DNA of 64,000 nt, taken from Curvibacter sp. PAE-UM. Its GTDB lineage: Bacteria; Pseudomonadota; Gammaproteobacteria; Burkholderiales; Burkholderiaceae_C. Made by a program: the position numbers and the translations under genes. Positions 45,545 through 54,136 of the stretch are shown here, piece by piece (the stretch's first letter is position 1; the number at the start of each line of letters is the position of its first letter). Location of the stretch: positions 3,537,134 through 3,601,133 of the forward strand of contig NZ_KQ483358.1 of the NCBI RefSeq assembly GCF_001432305.1, written 5' to 3'. Below the pieces are notes generated by a model. The model searched no databases. It saw nothing but the letters and a program-made list of their open reading frames with translations, and was not told where the DNA came from.

Positions 45545-46510
45545 TCATCCTTGCGCCCAGTACATGGCAAACCAGCCGCGCTCGTCCGTCCAGGCCTGCA
45601 CGCGCGCAAAACCGGCCGCGGCCAGCAGGGCCTGGAAATCGGCCAGGGCGTATTTGCAGGAGTTCTCGGTGTGGATGCGCTCGCCCTGCGCAAAACGGCG
45701 TTCGCCGCCGGGCCAGCGCACGGTGATTTCGCGCCGGGCCTGCAGGTGCATCTCGATGCGCGAGGCCGCCGCGTTGAAAAAAGCCACGTGCGACCAGTCG
45801 TGCACGGCAAAGTCGCTGCCCAGCACGCGGTTGATGTGCAGCAGCAGGTTCTTGTTGAAGGCGGCCGTCACGCCCAGCGCGTCGTCGTAGGCTGCTTGCA
45901 GCACGTCCGTCGGCTTGACCAGGTCCACCCCGATCAGCAGGCCGCCACCCTGCGCCTGCGCGCGCACCTGGCGCAGGAAGACCAGCGCCTCCTCGGGGGT
46001 GAAATTGCCGATGCTCGAGCCCGGATAGAACAGCAGGCGCGGGCCCTCGCCCACCTCGGGTGGCAGCGCCAGCTGCGAGGAAAAATCCAGCCCCACGCCC
46101 AGCATGTCCAGCGCGGGGAACTGGCGCTGCAGGCACTGCAAGGCGTTGTTCAGGTAGTCCACCGAAATGTCCACCGCCACGTAACGCGCCGGCTGCAGCA
46201 GGCCGAACAGGCGCGCCGCCTTCTCGCAGTTGCCGGCGCCCAGGTCCACCAGGGTGGCGCCCTTGGGCACCTCAGCGGCGATGGCCGCCCCATGCGCGAC
46301 CAGCAAAGCGGCCTCGGTGCGCGTGGGGTAGTACTCGGGCAGCTCGGTGATGGCGTCGAACAGGCGCGAACCCAGCGGATCGTAAAGATACTTGGGCGAG
46401 GTCCGCGCCGGCGTGGCCAGCAGGCCCCCGGCCAGCTCCTGGCGCAGCGCCGCGCGGTCTTCGTGGTAGAGCTGGATGAAACGCGGCTGGCGCAGCCCGG
46501 TGAGTGACAT
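45545..46510 (-). CDS. egtD: L-histidine N-alpha-methyltransferase EgtD
   Basis: 321 residues starting MSLTGLRQPRFIQLYHED. The SAM motif is LVDLGAGNCEKAARLF, with YYPTRTEAALL, FYPGSSIGNFTPEEA and HTENSCKYAL typical of EgtD. It makes hercynine (trimethyl-histidine), precursor of ergothioneine and selenoneine. On the minus strand TATATT lies 6 nt before ATG 46510, suggesting a leaderless transcript for egtD-senB-selD. No EgtB/SenA homologue is in the window. Confidence 0.93.
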   Translation of the reverse strand: MSLTGLRQPRFIQLYHEDRAALRQELAGGLLATPARTSPKYLYDPLGSRLFDAITELPEYYPTRTEAALLVAHGAAIAAEVPKGATLVDLGAGNCEKAARLFGLLQPARYVAVDISVDYLNNALQCLQRQFPALDMLGVGLDFSSQLALPPEVGEGPRLLFYPGSSIGNFTPEEALVFLRQVRAQAQGGGLLIGVDLVKPTDVLQAAYDDALGVTAAFNKNLLLHINRVLGSDFAVHDWSHVAFFNAAASRIEMHLQARREITVRWPGGERRFAQGERIHTENSCKYALADFQALLAAAGFARVQAWTDERGWFAMYWAQG

Positions 46511-46516
46511 GCGGCC

Positions 46517-46522
46517 AATATA
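46517..46522 (-). promoter_or_regulatory. egtD: -10-like hexamer 6 nt before egtD
   Basis: TATATT then GGCCGC then ATG on the minus strand, with no Shine-Dalgarno sequence: a leaderless arrangement. Confidence 0.4.
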
Positions 46523-46615
46523 GCAGCCGCCCCGTCCCGCAACAGGCGCCCCGGGCATTGTGGTTTCCACGGCTGGCGGCCCTGGTCATCCTGGCGCACA
46601 ATGCCCGGTCAAGAT

Positions 46616-46642
46616 GTTTACACTAGCAATCAAAGTGTAGAC
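46616..46642 (+). promoter_or_regulatory. Inverted repeat in the egtD/Bug divergent promoter
   Basis: GTTTACACT-N9-AGTGTAGAC, arms matching at 8 of 9 positions. It overlaps a candidate promoter for the Bug gene (TTTACA, 17 bp, GACAAT), so a repressor bound here would block it. The cognate regulator is not in the window. Confidence 0.5.
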
Positions 46643-46696
46643 AATTCGAGCCTGGTGAACCTGAACCACGCACTGCATTCATAAAAGGAGACCTTC

Positions 46697-47662
46697 ATGA
46701 AACGTCGTACCCTGCTGGGCGCCAGCCCCCTGTTGCTGGCCCCGACCCTGCTGCACGCACAAAGCTACCCCGTCAAACCGATCCGCTACATCGTGCCCGT
46801 GGCCGCCGGCGGCGGCAGCGACATGGTGGGCCGCACCGTGACCGAGCGCTGGGGCAAGGCACTGGGCCAGACTTTCGTGGTCGACAACCAGGGCGGCGGC
46901 GGCGGTGTCATCGCCAGCCAGAACACGGCCAAGGCCGCACCCGACGGCTACACCCTGATGCAGGGTTATGTGGCCACGCACGGCACCAGCCCGGCCACGC
47001 GCAAGCTGCCCTACGACCCGATCAAGGACTTCACGCCCATCGGCATGATCGGCGGCACGCCCAATGTGCTGGTGGTCAATGCGGCCATTCCCGCCAAGGA
47101 CGTGAAGGAGTTCGTGGCCTACCTGCGCGCCAACCTGGGCAAGGTCAGCTACGGCTCGGCCGGCGCGGGCTCGCTCACCCACCTGACCATGGAGCTGTTC
47201 AAGCAGCAGATCGACTCCTTCATGGTGCACATCCCCTACCGCGGCGTGGCCCCGGCCTTCACCGACCTGATCGGCGGCCAGACCCAGGCCATGTTCCCCG
47301 GGCTGGCGGCGGCGCTGCCGCACATCCGCTCGGGCCGTGTGCGCGCCCTGGCCGTGACCGGCGCGCAGCGCCATCCGCAACTCAAGGACACCCCCACGCT
47401 GGACGAACTGGGCTACAAGGGTTTCGACGCCATGCAGTGGTATGGCGTGGTGGGCCCGGCCCAGATGCCGGCGGCCATCGTCAAGCAGCTCAACGACACG
47501 CTCAACGCCGTGCTCAAGGCACCGGACATGCGCGAGAAGCTCTCGATCGAGGCCATCGAGCCCATGCCCATGAGCGCGGACGCCTTCGGCAAGTTCATGC
47601 GCGAGGACATCGCACGCTGGACCCGGCTGGCCAAGGACCGCAACATCCAGCTCGACAGCTAA
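46697..47662 (+). CDS. Bug/TctC-family extracytoplasmic solute-binding protein
   Basis: 321 residues: an Arg-Arg signal (MKRRTLLGASPLLLAPTLLHA), then the Bug fold with PIRYIVPVAAGGGSDMVGR, VVDNQGGGGGVIA, YDPIKDFTPI and the ligand-loop PYRGVAPAFTDLIGGQ. A periplasmic receptor for carboxylates, usually an orphan without its own permease, as here. AAGGAG precedes the ATG. It is separated from the MmgE/PrpD gene by a terminator, but the two probably share a substrate. Confidence 0.92.
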   Translation: MKRRTLLGASPLLLAPTLLHAQSYPVKPIRYIVPVAAGGGSDMVGRTVTERWGKALGQTFVVDNQGGGGGVIASQNTAKAAPDGYTLMQGYVATHGTSPATRKLPYDPIKDFTPIGMIGGTPNVLVVNAAIPAKDVKEFVAYLRANLGKVSYGSAGAGSLTHLTMELFKQQIDSFMVHIPYRGVAPAFTDLIGGQTQAMFPGLAAALPHIRSGRVRALAVTGAQRHPQLKDTPTLDELGYKGFDAMQWYGVVGPAQMPAAIVKQLNDTLNAVLKAPDMREKLSIEAIEPMPMSADAFGKFMREDIARWTRLAKDRNIQLDS

Positions 47663-47676
47663 ACTTCAATCCGACC

Positions 47677-47707
47677 GCGACCCGGCAGCCGCCGGGTCGC
47701 TCCTTTT
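47677..47707 (+). terminator. Intrinsic terminator after the Bug gene
   Basis: GCGACCCGGC and GCCGGGTCGC (10-bp perfect stem, 4-nt loop AGCC), followed by TCCTTTTTT. It sits only 24 bp before the MmgE/PrpD start, so it may allow partial read-through. Confidence 0.8.
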
Positions 47708-47730
47708 TTCATAGCAAACGAAGATTTCCC

Positions 47731-49101
47731 ATGGCCCGCAATACCCAGGTCACCGCCGACCACAACGCCCCCGCCGTCACCCAGACCCTGGCCCGTTTTG
47801 TGGCCACGCATCCTTCACGCGGCTGGAGCGACGCGGTGGACCACGAAGCCCACCGCACTTTCATGAACTGGCTGGGTTGCGCCGTGGGCGCTGCGCAGCA
47901 CGAGTCCGCGCACGCCGCGCTCGGGGCTGTCGCCATGCTGCAACCGGCGCAGCAGGCCAGCGTGCTGGGTCGCGCCGACAAGGTGGACATGGCCAGCGCC
48001 GCGCTGGTCAACGGCATCACCTCGCACACCTTCGACTTCGACGACACGCACCTGAAGACCATCATCCACCCGGCCGGCCCCGTGGCCTCGGCCGTGCTGG
48101 CGCTGGCCGAGCACAAGGGTCTGAGCGGCCGCGCCGTGATCGACGCGCTGGTGCTGGGCATCGACGTCTCCTGCCGCGTGGGCAACACCATGTACCCCGA
48201 GCACTACGACCGCGGCTGGCACATCACCGGCTCCACCGGCATGCTGGGCGCGGCCGCGGGCTGCGCGCGCCTGCTGGGCCTGGACGAACAGAAGACCGCC
48301 ATGGCGCTGGGCATCGCCGCCTCGCAGCCCATCGGCATGCGCGAGCAGTTCGGCACCATGACCAAACCCTTCCATCCGGGTGGTGCGGCACGTGCCGGCC
48401 TGATGTCGGCGCTGCTGGCCAGCCAGGGCTTCACGGCCAGCCCCAAGGCGCTGGAAGCCCCGCGCGGCATGATCCAGACCATCTCCACCAAATACGCCTG
48501 GAACGAGATCACGGATGAGCTGGGCCAACGCTTCGAGATCTCCTTCAACAGCTACAAGCCCTTTGCCTGCGGCATCGTGATCCACCCCAGCATCGACGCC
48601 TGCAGCCAGCTGCGCGCGCAGGGCGTGAAGGCAGACGATGTGGAGCGCATCGAGCTCAAGGTGCACTCGCTGGTGCTCGAGCTCACGGGCAAGAAGGAAC
48701 CGGCCGACGGCCTGCAGGGCAAGTTCAGCGTCTACCACGGCTGCGCCTGCGGCCTGATCTTCGGCAAGGCCGGTGAAGACCAGTACGCCGACGACATCGT
48801 CAACCGCCCCGACATGGTGGCGCTGCGCCGCAAGGTGGTGGCCACGGTGGACGACAGCATCGACGAGGCCAGCGCCGACGTGACCGCCGCGCTCAAAGAC
48901 GGCCGCCGCGTGCATGTGTTCGTCAAGCACGCCATCGGCTCGCTGGAAAACCCCATGACCGACACCATGCTGGAGACCAAGTTCCACGACCTGAGCGACC
49001 CGGTCATCAGCAAGGCCAAGACCAGCGAACTGATCGCCGCCTGCTGGAAGCTGGGCAGCATCGGTGACGTGCGCCAGCTCACGGCCCTCGCCCGGCCTTG
49101 A
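47731..49101 (+). CDS. MmgE/PrpD family protein
   Basis: 456 residues: NWLGCAVGAAQHES, NGITSHTFDFDDTHLKTIIHP (substrate site), ITGSTGMLGAAAGCARLLGL, GTMTKPFHPGGAARAGL and SYKPFACGIVIHPSIDA are all typical of the 2-methylcitrate dehydratase / cis-aconitate decarboxylase superfamily. These enzymes dehydrate or decarboxylate tricarboxylates. Pairing with a Bug receptor suggests catabolism of an imported carboxylate. Exact substrate unknown. Confidence 0.92.
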   Translation: MARNTQVTADHNAPAVTQTLARFVATHPSRGWSDAVDHEAHRTFMNWLGCAVGAAQHESAHAALGAVAMLQPAQQASVLGRADKVDMASAALVNGITSHTFDFDDTHLKTIIHPAGPVASAVLALAEHKGLSGRAVIDALVLGIDVSCRVGNTMYPEHYDRGWHITGSTGMLGAAAGCARLLGLDEQKTAMALGIAASQPIGMREQFGTMTKPFHPGGAARAGLMSALLASQGFTASPKALEAPRGMIQTISTKYAWNEITDELGQRFEISFNSYKPFACGIVIHPSIDACSQLRAQGVKADDVERIELKVHSLVLELTGKKEPADGLQGKFSVYHGCACGLIFGKAGEDQYADDIVNRPDMVALRRKVVATVDDSIDEASADVTAALKDGRRVHVFVKHAIGSLENPMTDTMLETKFHDLSDPVISKAKTSELIAACWKLGSIGDVRQLTALARP

Positions 49102-49111
49102 TCGCCCAAAC

Positions 49112-49125
49112 TTGATCTGCATCAA
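49112..49125 (+). promoter_or_regulatory. FNR/ANR-type binding site
   Basis: TTGAT-CTGC-ATCAA, a perfect match to the FNR-family consensus TTGAT-N4-ATCAA. Its centre is about 61 bp upstream of the start of transcription predicted from the promoter at 49144-49172, the classic class I activation position. Confidence 0.75.
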
Positions 49126-49143
49126 ATCCAGGCCCGGCCTGGT

Positions 49144-49172
49144 TTGACAGTCCCGGGGGGCCTGCTTATAAG
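49144..49172 (+). promoter_or_regulatory. Sigma-70 promoter of the envelope transport operon
   Basis: TTGACA (49144-49149), a 17-bp spacer, and TATAAG (49167-49172): one of the best promoter matches in the window. Predicted start about 49179, giving a leader of about 20 nt that carries AAGG before the ATG at 49199. Confidence 0.75.
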
Positions 49173-49174
49173 AG

Positions 49175-49195
49175 AGCCTTGCACACTGCAAGGCT
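49175..49195 (+). promoter_or_regulatory. Palindromic operator over the transcription start
   Basis: Arms AGCCTTGCA and TGCAAGGCT are perfect inverted repeats around a 3-nt CAC centre. The palindrome spans the predicted start (about -4 to +17), where a bound repressor would block initiation. The right arm also contains the ribosome binding site AAGG. Confidence 0.6.
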
Positions 49196-49198
49196 GTC

Positions 49199-49885
49199 AT
49201 GTCACTGATCGAAGCGAGCGCGGTCTCCAAAATCTACCGCTCCGGCGATGTCGAGTTCTACGCGCTGCGTGATATCTCGCTCACCATCGACGTGCGCGAA
49301 TTCGTCGCCTTCGTCGGTCCGTCCGGCAGCGGCAAGTCCACCCTGCTCAACCTGATCGGCTGTCTCGACCACCCCAGCAGCGGCCGGCTGACCGTGATGG
49401 GAACGGACGTGGCGGCGCTGGACCGCAAGGCGTCCGCCCACTTTCGCGGCGAGAACCTGGGTTTCGTGTTCCAGGAGTTCAACCTGGTGCCCGTGCTGTC
49501 GGCCTACGAGAACGTCGAGTACCCGCTGCTGATGGTGCGCGGCTGGGCGCCTGAAAAACGGCACGCGCAGGTCATGAAGCTGCTGGACGCGGTGGGCATG
49601 GCGGCACAGGCCCACAAGCGGCCCGACCAGCTCTCCGGTGGCCAGAAGCAGCGCGTCGCGGTGGCGCGGGCCCTGGTGTCCGAACCCAAGCTGGTGCTGG
49701 CCGACGAGCCCACGGCCAACCTCGACCATGAAACCGCCCACAAGGTGATCGCCCTCATGAAACAGATGCGCGACGACTACGGCACCACCTTCGTGTTTTC
49801 CACCCACGACCCCAAGATCATGCAGGCGGCCGAACGCACGCTGATGCTGGAAGACGGACGCCTGGTCAAGGAGGTACAAGCATGA
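49199..49885 (+). CDS. ABC transporter ATPase, LolD/MacB type
   Basis: 228 residues: Walker [11 protein letters not shown]-loop [20 protein letters not shown], signature LSGGQKQR, Walker [13 protein letters not shown], and H-loop STHDP. The LolD/MacB/FtsE subgroup energises FtsX-type permeases that work on substrates already in the outer leaflet or periplasm. It overlaps the permease gene (ATGA). First gene of a four-gene operon. Confidence 0.95.
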   Translation: MSLIEASAVSKIYRSGDVEFYALRDISLTIDVREFVAFVGPSGSGKSTLLNLIGCLDHPSSGRLTVMGTDVAALDRKASAHFRGENLGFVFQEFNLVPVLSAYENVEYPLLMVRGWAPEKRHAQVMKLLDAVGMAAQAHKRPDQLSGGQKQRVAVARALVSEPKLVLADEPTANLDHETAHKVIALMKQMRDDYGTTFVFSTHDPKIMQAAERTLMLEDGRLVKEVQA

Positions 49886-51126
49886 TCGCCGTTCTTCGCC
49901 TCTCGGCGCGCAACCTGATGCGCTACCACCGCCGCACCTGGCTCACCGCTGGCCTGATCACGCTGGGCGTGCTCGCCATGCTGCTCTTCGTCTCGGCGGC
50001 CGGCTCCTTCAAGCAGGTCATGATCGGCCAGATCACCGACAGCCTGCTGGGCCACCTGCAGGTGCACCGCAGGGGCTACGTGGCCTCAGTGGACAACCTG
50101 CCGCTCAACCTCAACCTCTCGCCGCAGCTGATCGCCAAGGTCAAGGCCGAACTCGATGGCGAGCCCGCCGTTGCCGCCTATTCGGTGCGCCTGAAGCTGG
50201 GCGCCATGTTCAGCAACTTCAACGAGACCACCAGCATCCGCCTCAACGGCATCGACCCGGTGGCCGAGGACGCCGCCGCGCCGGGCCTGCGCACCCGCAT
50301 CATCGAAGGCGGTCGCGAAGGCCCCCTGCTGGCGCCCGGCGAACTGCTGATCCCCGAGCTGCTGGCGCGCGGCATGAAGGTCAAGGTCGGCGACTCGGTG
50401 GTGCTGGTGGCGACCAACCGCGAGGGTTCGGTCAACGGCAAGAACTTCAAGGTGCGCGGCGTGCTCGAACCCGTGACCGGCCCGGGCGGGCGCGACGCCT
50501 ACCTGCACACGGACGACGCGCGCGAGCTGCTGCGCATGGACGAGGCCGAGGCCATGGAAATCGTGGTCCGGCTCAAGGACCTGGGCAAGCTCGACAAGGT
50601 CACGGCCTCGCTGGGTGCCCGGCTGGAGCAGTTGACCAATCCGCAGGGCCGGCCCGTGCTGGAGCTGCACGACTGGAAGGGGCTCTCGCCCTTTGCCAAC
50701 ATCGCCAGCATGATCGACCTCATGACCCTGTTCATCCGCGTGATGCTGGTGGCCATCGTGCTGACCAGCGTCATGAACGTGATGCTGATGGCCGTGTACG
50801 AGCGCATCCGCGAGATCGGCACCCTGGCGGCCATCGGCACGCCGCCGAGCCGCATCCTCGGCCTCTACGTGGGTGAAGGCCTGCTGCTGGGCCTGCTGGG
50901 CGCCATCGTCGGCGTGGCCCTGAGCGCGGCCGTGGTGGGCCTGCTGAACCTCTACCCCCTGCAGTTCCCCTTCGGCCGGCAGATGATCACCCTGCACCCC
51001 ACGCTCTCGGCAGGCGAGATGCTCTCCGTCGCCCTGCTGGTGGTGGGCATGGCCGTCATCGCCAGCCTGCAGCCGGCCTGGCGCGCCTCGCGCATGGACC
51101 CGATCCAGGCACTGCGCCATGTTTGA
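49882..51126 (+). CDS. FtsX/MacB-type ABC permease
   Basis: 414 residues: one N-terminal membrane helix (about 22-45), a large periplasmic domain (about 50-270), then three C-terminal helices with the FtsX signature around MNVMLMAVYERIREIGTLAAIGTPPSRIL. Such permeases act as mechanotransmitters or extrude lipoproteins. Partner of the upstream ATPase. The periplasmic domain is of the MacB kind, but no MacA-like adaptor follows; a LolA-like protein does. Confidence 0.93.
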   Translation: MIAVLRLSARNLMRYHRRTWLTAGLITLGVLAMLLFVSAAGSFKQVMIGQITDSLLGHLQVHRRGYVASVDNLPLNLNLSPQLIAKVKAELDGEPAVAAYSVRLKLGAMFSNFNETTSIRLNGIDPVAEDAAAPGLRTRIIEGGREGPLLAPGELLIPELLARGMKVKVGDSVVLVATNREGSVNGKNFKVRGVLEPVTGPGGRDAYLHTDDARELLRMDEAEAMEIVVRLKDLGKLDKVTASLGARLEQLTNPQGRPVLELHDWKGLSPFANIASMIDLMTLFIRVMLVAIVLTSVMNVMLMAVYERIREIGTLAAIGTPPSRILGLYVGEGLLLGLLGAIVGVALSAAVVGLLNLYPLQFPFGRQMITLHPTLSAGEMLSVALLVVGMAVIASLQPAWRASRMDPIQALRHV

Positions 51127-51136
51127 AAGTCCCCGC

Positions 51137-51871
51137 ATGAAACTGAAGAACATCCTCGCCCTGGCCTGCCTCTGCCTGCCCGCCGCCGTGCTGGCCCTCG
51201 ACGGCAAAGCCCTGCTCGAAAAGGTCGACCGTAATCTCGAACCCGAGGCCTACGAGATGACGCGCAAGCTCATCAACGAGGAGCCCGACGGCAAGCGCAA
51301 GGAGTTCATCCTCTACTCGGTCAAGAAGGGCCGCGACAAGGTGGCCGCCCTGTTCCTGGCGCCGGCCAGCGACAAGGGCCGCAGCACGCTGCGCCAGGGC
51401 GACAATATGTGGCTCTACATCCCCAACGTGGGCAAGCCGGTGCGCATCACCAGCCTGCAGTCGGTGACCGGCGGCGTCTTCAACAACGCCGACATCCTGC
51501 GCGTGGACTATTCCGAGGAATACGACGTCACCAGCGCCAGCGAAGAAGGCGCCAACTACCTGCTCGACCTCAAGGCCAAGACCGGCGCCGTGGCCTACGA
51601 CCGCCTGAAACTCACGGTGGACAAAAAGACCGTGCTGCCCACCCGCATCGAAGCCTACGCCGCCAGCGGCATGCTGGTGAAGACCCTGCACTTCAAGGAC
51701 GTCAAGGACTTCGGCGGCGGCATCCGCCGCCCGGCCACGGTGGAGACCGACAGCCCGCTGTACAAGGGCTACAAGTCCGTCATGCTCTACGCGGCCGTGA
51801 AGAAACGCAACGTGGCCGACGAAGTCTTCACGCTGAACTTCATGTCGCGCCTGGACGAGTTGCGCAAGTGA
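51137..51871 (+). CDS. LolA-like outer membrane lipoprotein-sorting protein
   Basis: 244 residues from ATG 51137: a signal peptide (LKNILALACLCLPAAVLA) and a LolA/LppX-like barrel with REPDGKRKEFILYSVKK-type strands (EEPDGKRKEFILYSVKKG), DNMWLYIPNVGKPVRI and ATVETDSPLYKGYKSVM. An in-frame ATG at 51119 overlaps the permease, but the signal peptide favours 51137. Likely a periplasmic carrier of lipid or lipoprotein between permease and outer-membrane partner (inference). Confidence 0.88.
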   Translation: MKLKNILALACLCLPAAVLALDGKALLEKVDRNLEPEAYEMTRKLINEEPDGKRKEFILYSVKKGRDKVAALFLAPASDKGRSTLRQGDNMWLYIPNVGKPVRITSLQSVTGGVFNNADILRVDYSEEYDVTSASEEGANYLLDLKAKTGAVAYDRLKLTVDKKTVLPTRIEAYAASGMLVKTLHFKDVKDFGGGIRRPATVETDSPLYKGYKSVMLYAAVKKRNVADEVFTLNFMSRLDELRK

Positions 51872-53151
51872 GCCGCAGCGCCGTCACGGCCTGCCTGCTG
51901 GCCGCCGCCGTGGCCAGCGCCCATGCCGCCGGCTACAGCTTCGATCTCTCGGAAATCGAGCGTTCCCCCTGGGAGTTGAATGGCTTCGTCGAAGCCAAGG
52001 CCGAGCACTTCAACCTGCGGCCCGGCAGCGCGCTGTACCCGCTGAACTTTCCCGGCACCGCCCCGCGCAGCGAACTGGACCGCCAGAGCGCCGGCTACGA
52101 ACTCGCCGGCAAATACCAGCGCGACACCCTCACGCTGTACGGGCGGCTGGCGGGCACCGCCGCGCATGACGCGCTGGCGACCAGCAGCAACTCCACCTGG
52201 CTCGAAGCCGGCCTGCGCCTGAGCCCGGCCACCGGCCTGTCCTTCGATGCCGGCAAGCAACTGCAGCGCTGGGGCAAGGGCTACGCCTGGAACCCGGTGG
52301 GTTTCTTCGAGCGCCCCAAGGACCCGAGCGACCCCACGCTGTCGCGCGAAGGTTATGTGATGGCCAGCGCCGACTGGGTCAAGAGCCTGCCGGGGACGCT
52401 GGCGACGGTGGGCTTCATGCCCGTGCTGATGCCGGTCAACCGCGACCTCAACAGCGACTACGGCACGCCGGACAAGCTCAATGCCGGCGCCAAACTCTAT
52501 CTGCTGTGGGCCGACACCGACATCGACCTGCTGTGGGCCGGCGAAGGCAGCCGCCCCGAGCGCATCGGCCTGGACTTCTCGCGCAACCTCGGCAGCCAGC
52601 TGGAACTGCACGGTGAATGGGCACGCAGCATCAGTACCACGCAGCGCGTGGTGAACACCGACGGCAGCGTCGGCACGCGGAACGGCCATGCCGACAGCTG
52701 GCTGCTGGGCCTGCGCTACCTGACAGAGAACGAAGCCACCTGGATCCTGGAGTTCTATCGCAATGGCTCGGGTTATGCCCAGGACGAGCTTCGCTCCTTC
52801 TATCAACTGGTCGGCGAGGCCTTTGCACCCGGCGGCACACCCGCCGAACAGACGCTGGCCCGCTCACTGGCGCAATCCGGTTATGCGCGCCCCACGGCAG
52901 GCAGCCACTATGTCTATCTGCGCGTCAGCGTCAAGGACCCCTTCGACTGGCTGTACGTCACACCGGCGCTGACCATCATTGCCAATGCGAACGACCGCAG
53001 CTGGCAGGCAGCGCCCGAACTCAGCTACACCGGCTGGCAGAACGTCGAACTGCGCGTGCGCGCCATCCTGCTGGACGGCGCTGCCGGCACCGAGTTCGGC
53101 GAGAAGGCCACGGGGCGGCGCCTCGAGCTGCTCGCCCGGCTCTATTTCTGA
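51868..53151 (+). CDS. Outer-membrane beta-barrel partner of the ABC system
   Basis: 427 residues, GTG start overlapping the previous stop (GTGA). Signal peptide (VTACLLAAAVASAHA), then alternating strands rich in aromatics (WELNGFVEAKAEHFNLR, LTLYGRLAGTAAH) and a C-terminal Phe (LELLARLYF) expected for Bam-inserted barrels. No named family recognised. Its place at the end of an ATPase-permease-LolA-like operon implies export to, or through, the outer membrane. Confidence 0.8.
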   Translation: MSRSAVTACLLAAAVASAHAAGYSFDLSEIERSPWELNGFVEAKAEHFNLRPGSALYPLNFPGTAPRSELDRQSAGYELAGKYQRDTLTLYGRLAGTAAHDALATSSNSTWLEAGLRLSPATGLSFDAGKQLQRWGKGYAWNPVGFFERPKDPSDPTLSREGYVMASADWVKSLPGTLATVGFMPVLMPVNRDLNSDYGTPDKLNAGAKLYLLWADTDIDLLWAGEGSRPERIGLDFSRNLGSQLELHGEWARSISTTQRVVNTDGSVGTRNGHADSWLLGLRYLTENEATWILEFYRNGSGYAQDELRSFYQLVGEAFAPGGTPAEQTLARSLAQSGYARPTAGSHYVYLRVSVKDPFDWLYVTPALTIIANANDRSWQAAPELSYTGWQNVELRVRAILLDGAAGTEFGEKATGRRLELLARLYF

Positions 53152-53204
53152 GACCTGCGCCTGGTACTGCGACCCGGCTCACGCAGCAGGTGGAGATGCC
53201 GGGG

Positions 53205-53846
53205 TCAGCCCCCGAGCGCTGCCATCGAATACGCCAGGTTCTCGCGCGCCCGGCTTTCGATTTCTTCACGTATCGATGGCGTGTTGTAGATCGGCTGGCG
53301 CGCCAGGAACTCCTTGAGGATCTCGCGGCGCTTGCGCCGGAACAGGAAACCCGGCACCCATGCGTACTCGGCACGCACCTGCTCCTCGTATTCGAGGAAA
53401 CGGGGCTTGGGCGCGCCCAGGATGGACAGGTCGATATCGACCAGCAGTTGCTGGTCGCCCCCTGTGGGGAGAACTGCATGACGGGTGGCCATGATGTGCC
53501 CGGCGATGCGGGCGATGGCTGCAGCGCCAACCCCTGCCGCCTTCAGATCAGCCTGCGCCCACGCCGCACTGCGGGCTTCGTTGTCCTTGCCCCGCACGTC
53601 GTACACCGCGTCGTGGAACCAGAGCGCCAGTTCCACTTCCGCCGGCTGCTCTGCCAGTTGACGGTACCCGTCGAACAGCGCAAGACACTCACCGAGATGC
53701 TGGAGCGTGTGGTACCGGCGCTGTGGCTCAGCCCAGGCGGCCAGCAGGCGATCCATCAGGACCATGCCATCACCGGCAGCACCCAGTGTTGACCAGCAGC
53801 GGGTCCAGGACGCCTGCAAGCTGCTTCGATTTGACAGTTCCTGCAT
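53205..53846 (-). CDS. Predicted HD-superfamily metal-dependent hydrolase
   Basis: 213 residues. The block RRYHTLQHLGECLALF, then LALWFHDAVYD (HD motif), ARIAGHIMATRH and DIDLSILG match the small HD-type phosphohydrolase family. ATG 53846 has GGAG upstream. Substrate unknown. It follows VF530 and ProQ on the same strand. It converges on the outer-membrane protein gene with a 53-bp gap. Confidence 0.85.
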   Translation of the reverse strand: MQELSNRSSLQASWTRCWSTLGAAGDGMVLMDRLLAAWAEPQRRYHTLQHLGECLALFDGYRQLAEQPAEVELALWFHDAVYDVRGKDNEARSAAWAQADLKAAGVGAAAIARIAGHIMATRHAVLPTGGDQQLLVDIDLSILGAPKPRFLEYEEQVRAEYAWVPGFLFRRKRREILKEFLARQPIYNTPSIREEIESRARENLAYSMAALGG

Positions 53847-53870
53847 GGGGCTCAACTCCGGGCCGGCAGC

Positions 53871-54119
53871 TTACTGTGCGCGCCGCTGCTCGCGCAGCAT
53901 GAAGAGGTACAGGCCCTCCACCTTCTCGCGCGCCCAGGGCGTCTTGCGCAGGAACTTCAGGCTGGAGCCGATGCTGGGGTCCACGCTGAAGCAGCGCACC
54001 GGGATGCGCTCGGCCAGGCCGGACCAGCCGTAATGCGCCACCAGCGCCGTGACGATGGCCTCCAGCGTCAGGCCGTGCAGCGGGTTGCGCGGCTGGGCGG
54101 GAGGGGCAGGCGTGGACAC
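53871..54119 (-). CDS. VF530/DUF2132 family DNA-binding-like protein
   Basis: 82 residues, GTG start. [21 protein letters not shown] and [28 protein letters not shown] are diagnostic of the VF530 family, whose fold resembles SAP-type nucleic-acid-binding domains. It starts 17 bp downstream of proQ and is probably co-transcribed. Cellular role unknown. Confidence 0.88.
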   Translation of the reverse strand: MSTPAPPAQPRNPLHGLTLEAIVTALVAHYGWSGLAERIPVRCFSVDPSIGSSLKFLRKTPWAREKVEGLYLFMLREQRRAQ

Positions 54120-54136
54120 GGGCAGCCCGTCGGGGT

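Noticed and set aside
49175-49195. RNA hairpin hiding the ribosome binding site of the ABC operon (thermometer-like)
   Set aside because: The strong promoter places transcription start inside the left arm, so the transcript would lack most of the stem; a DNA operator is the simpler reading.
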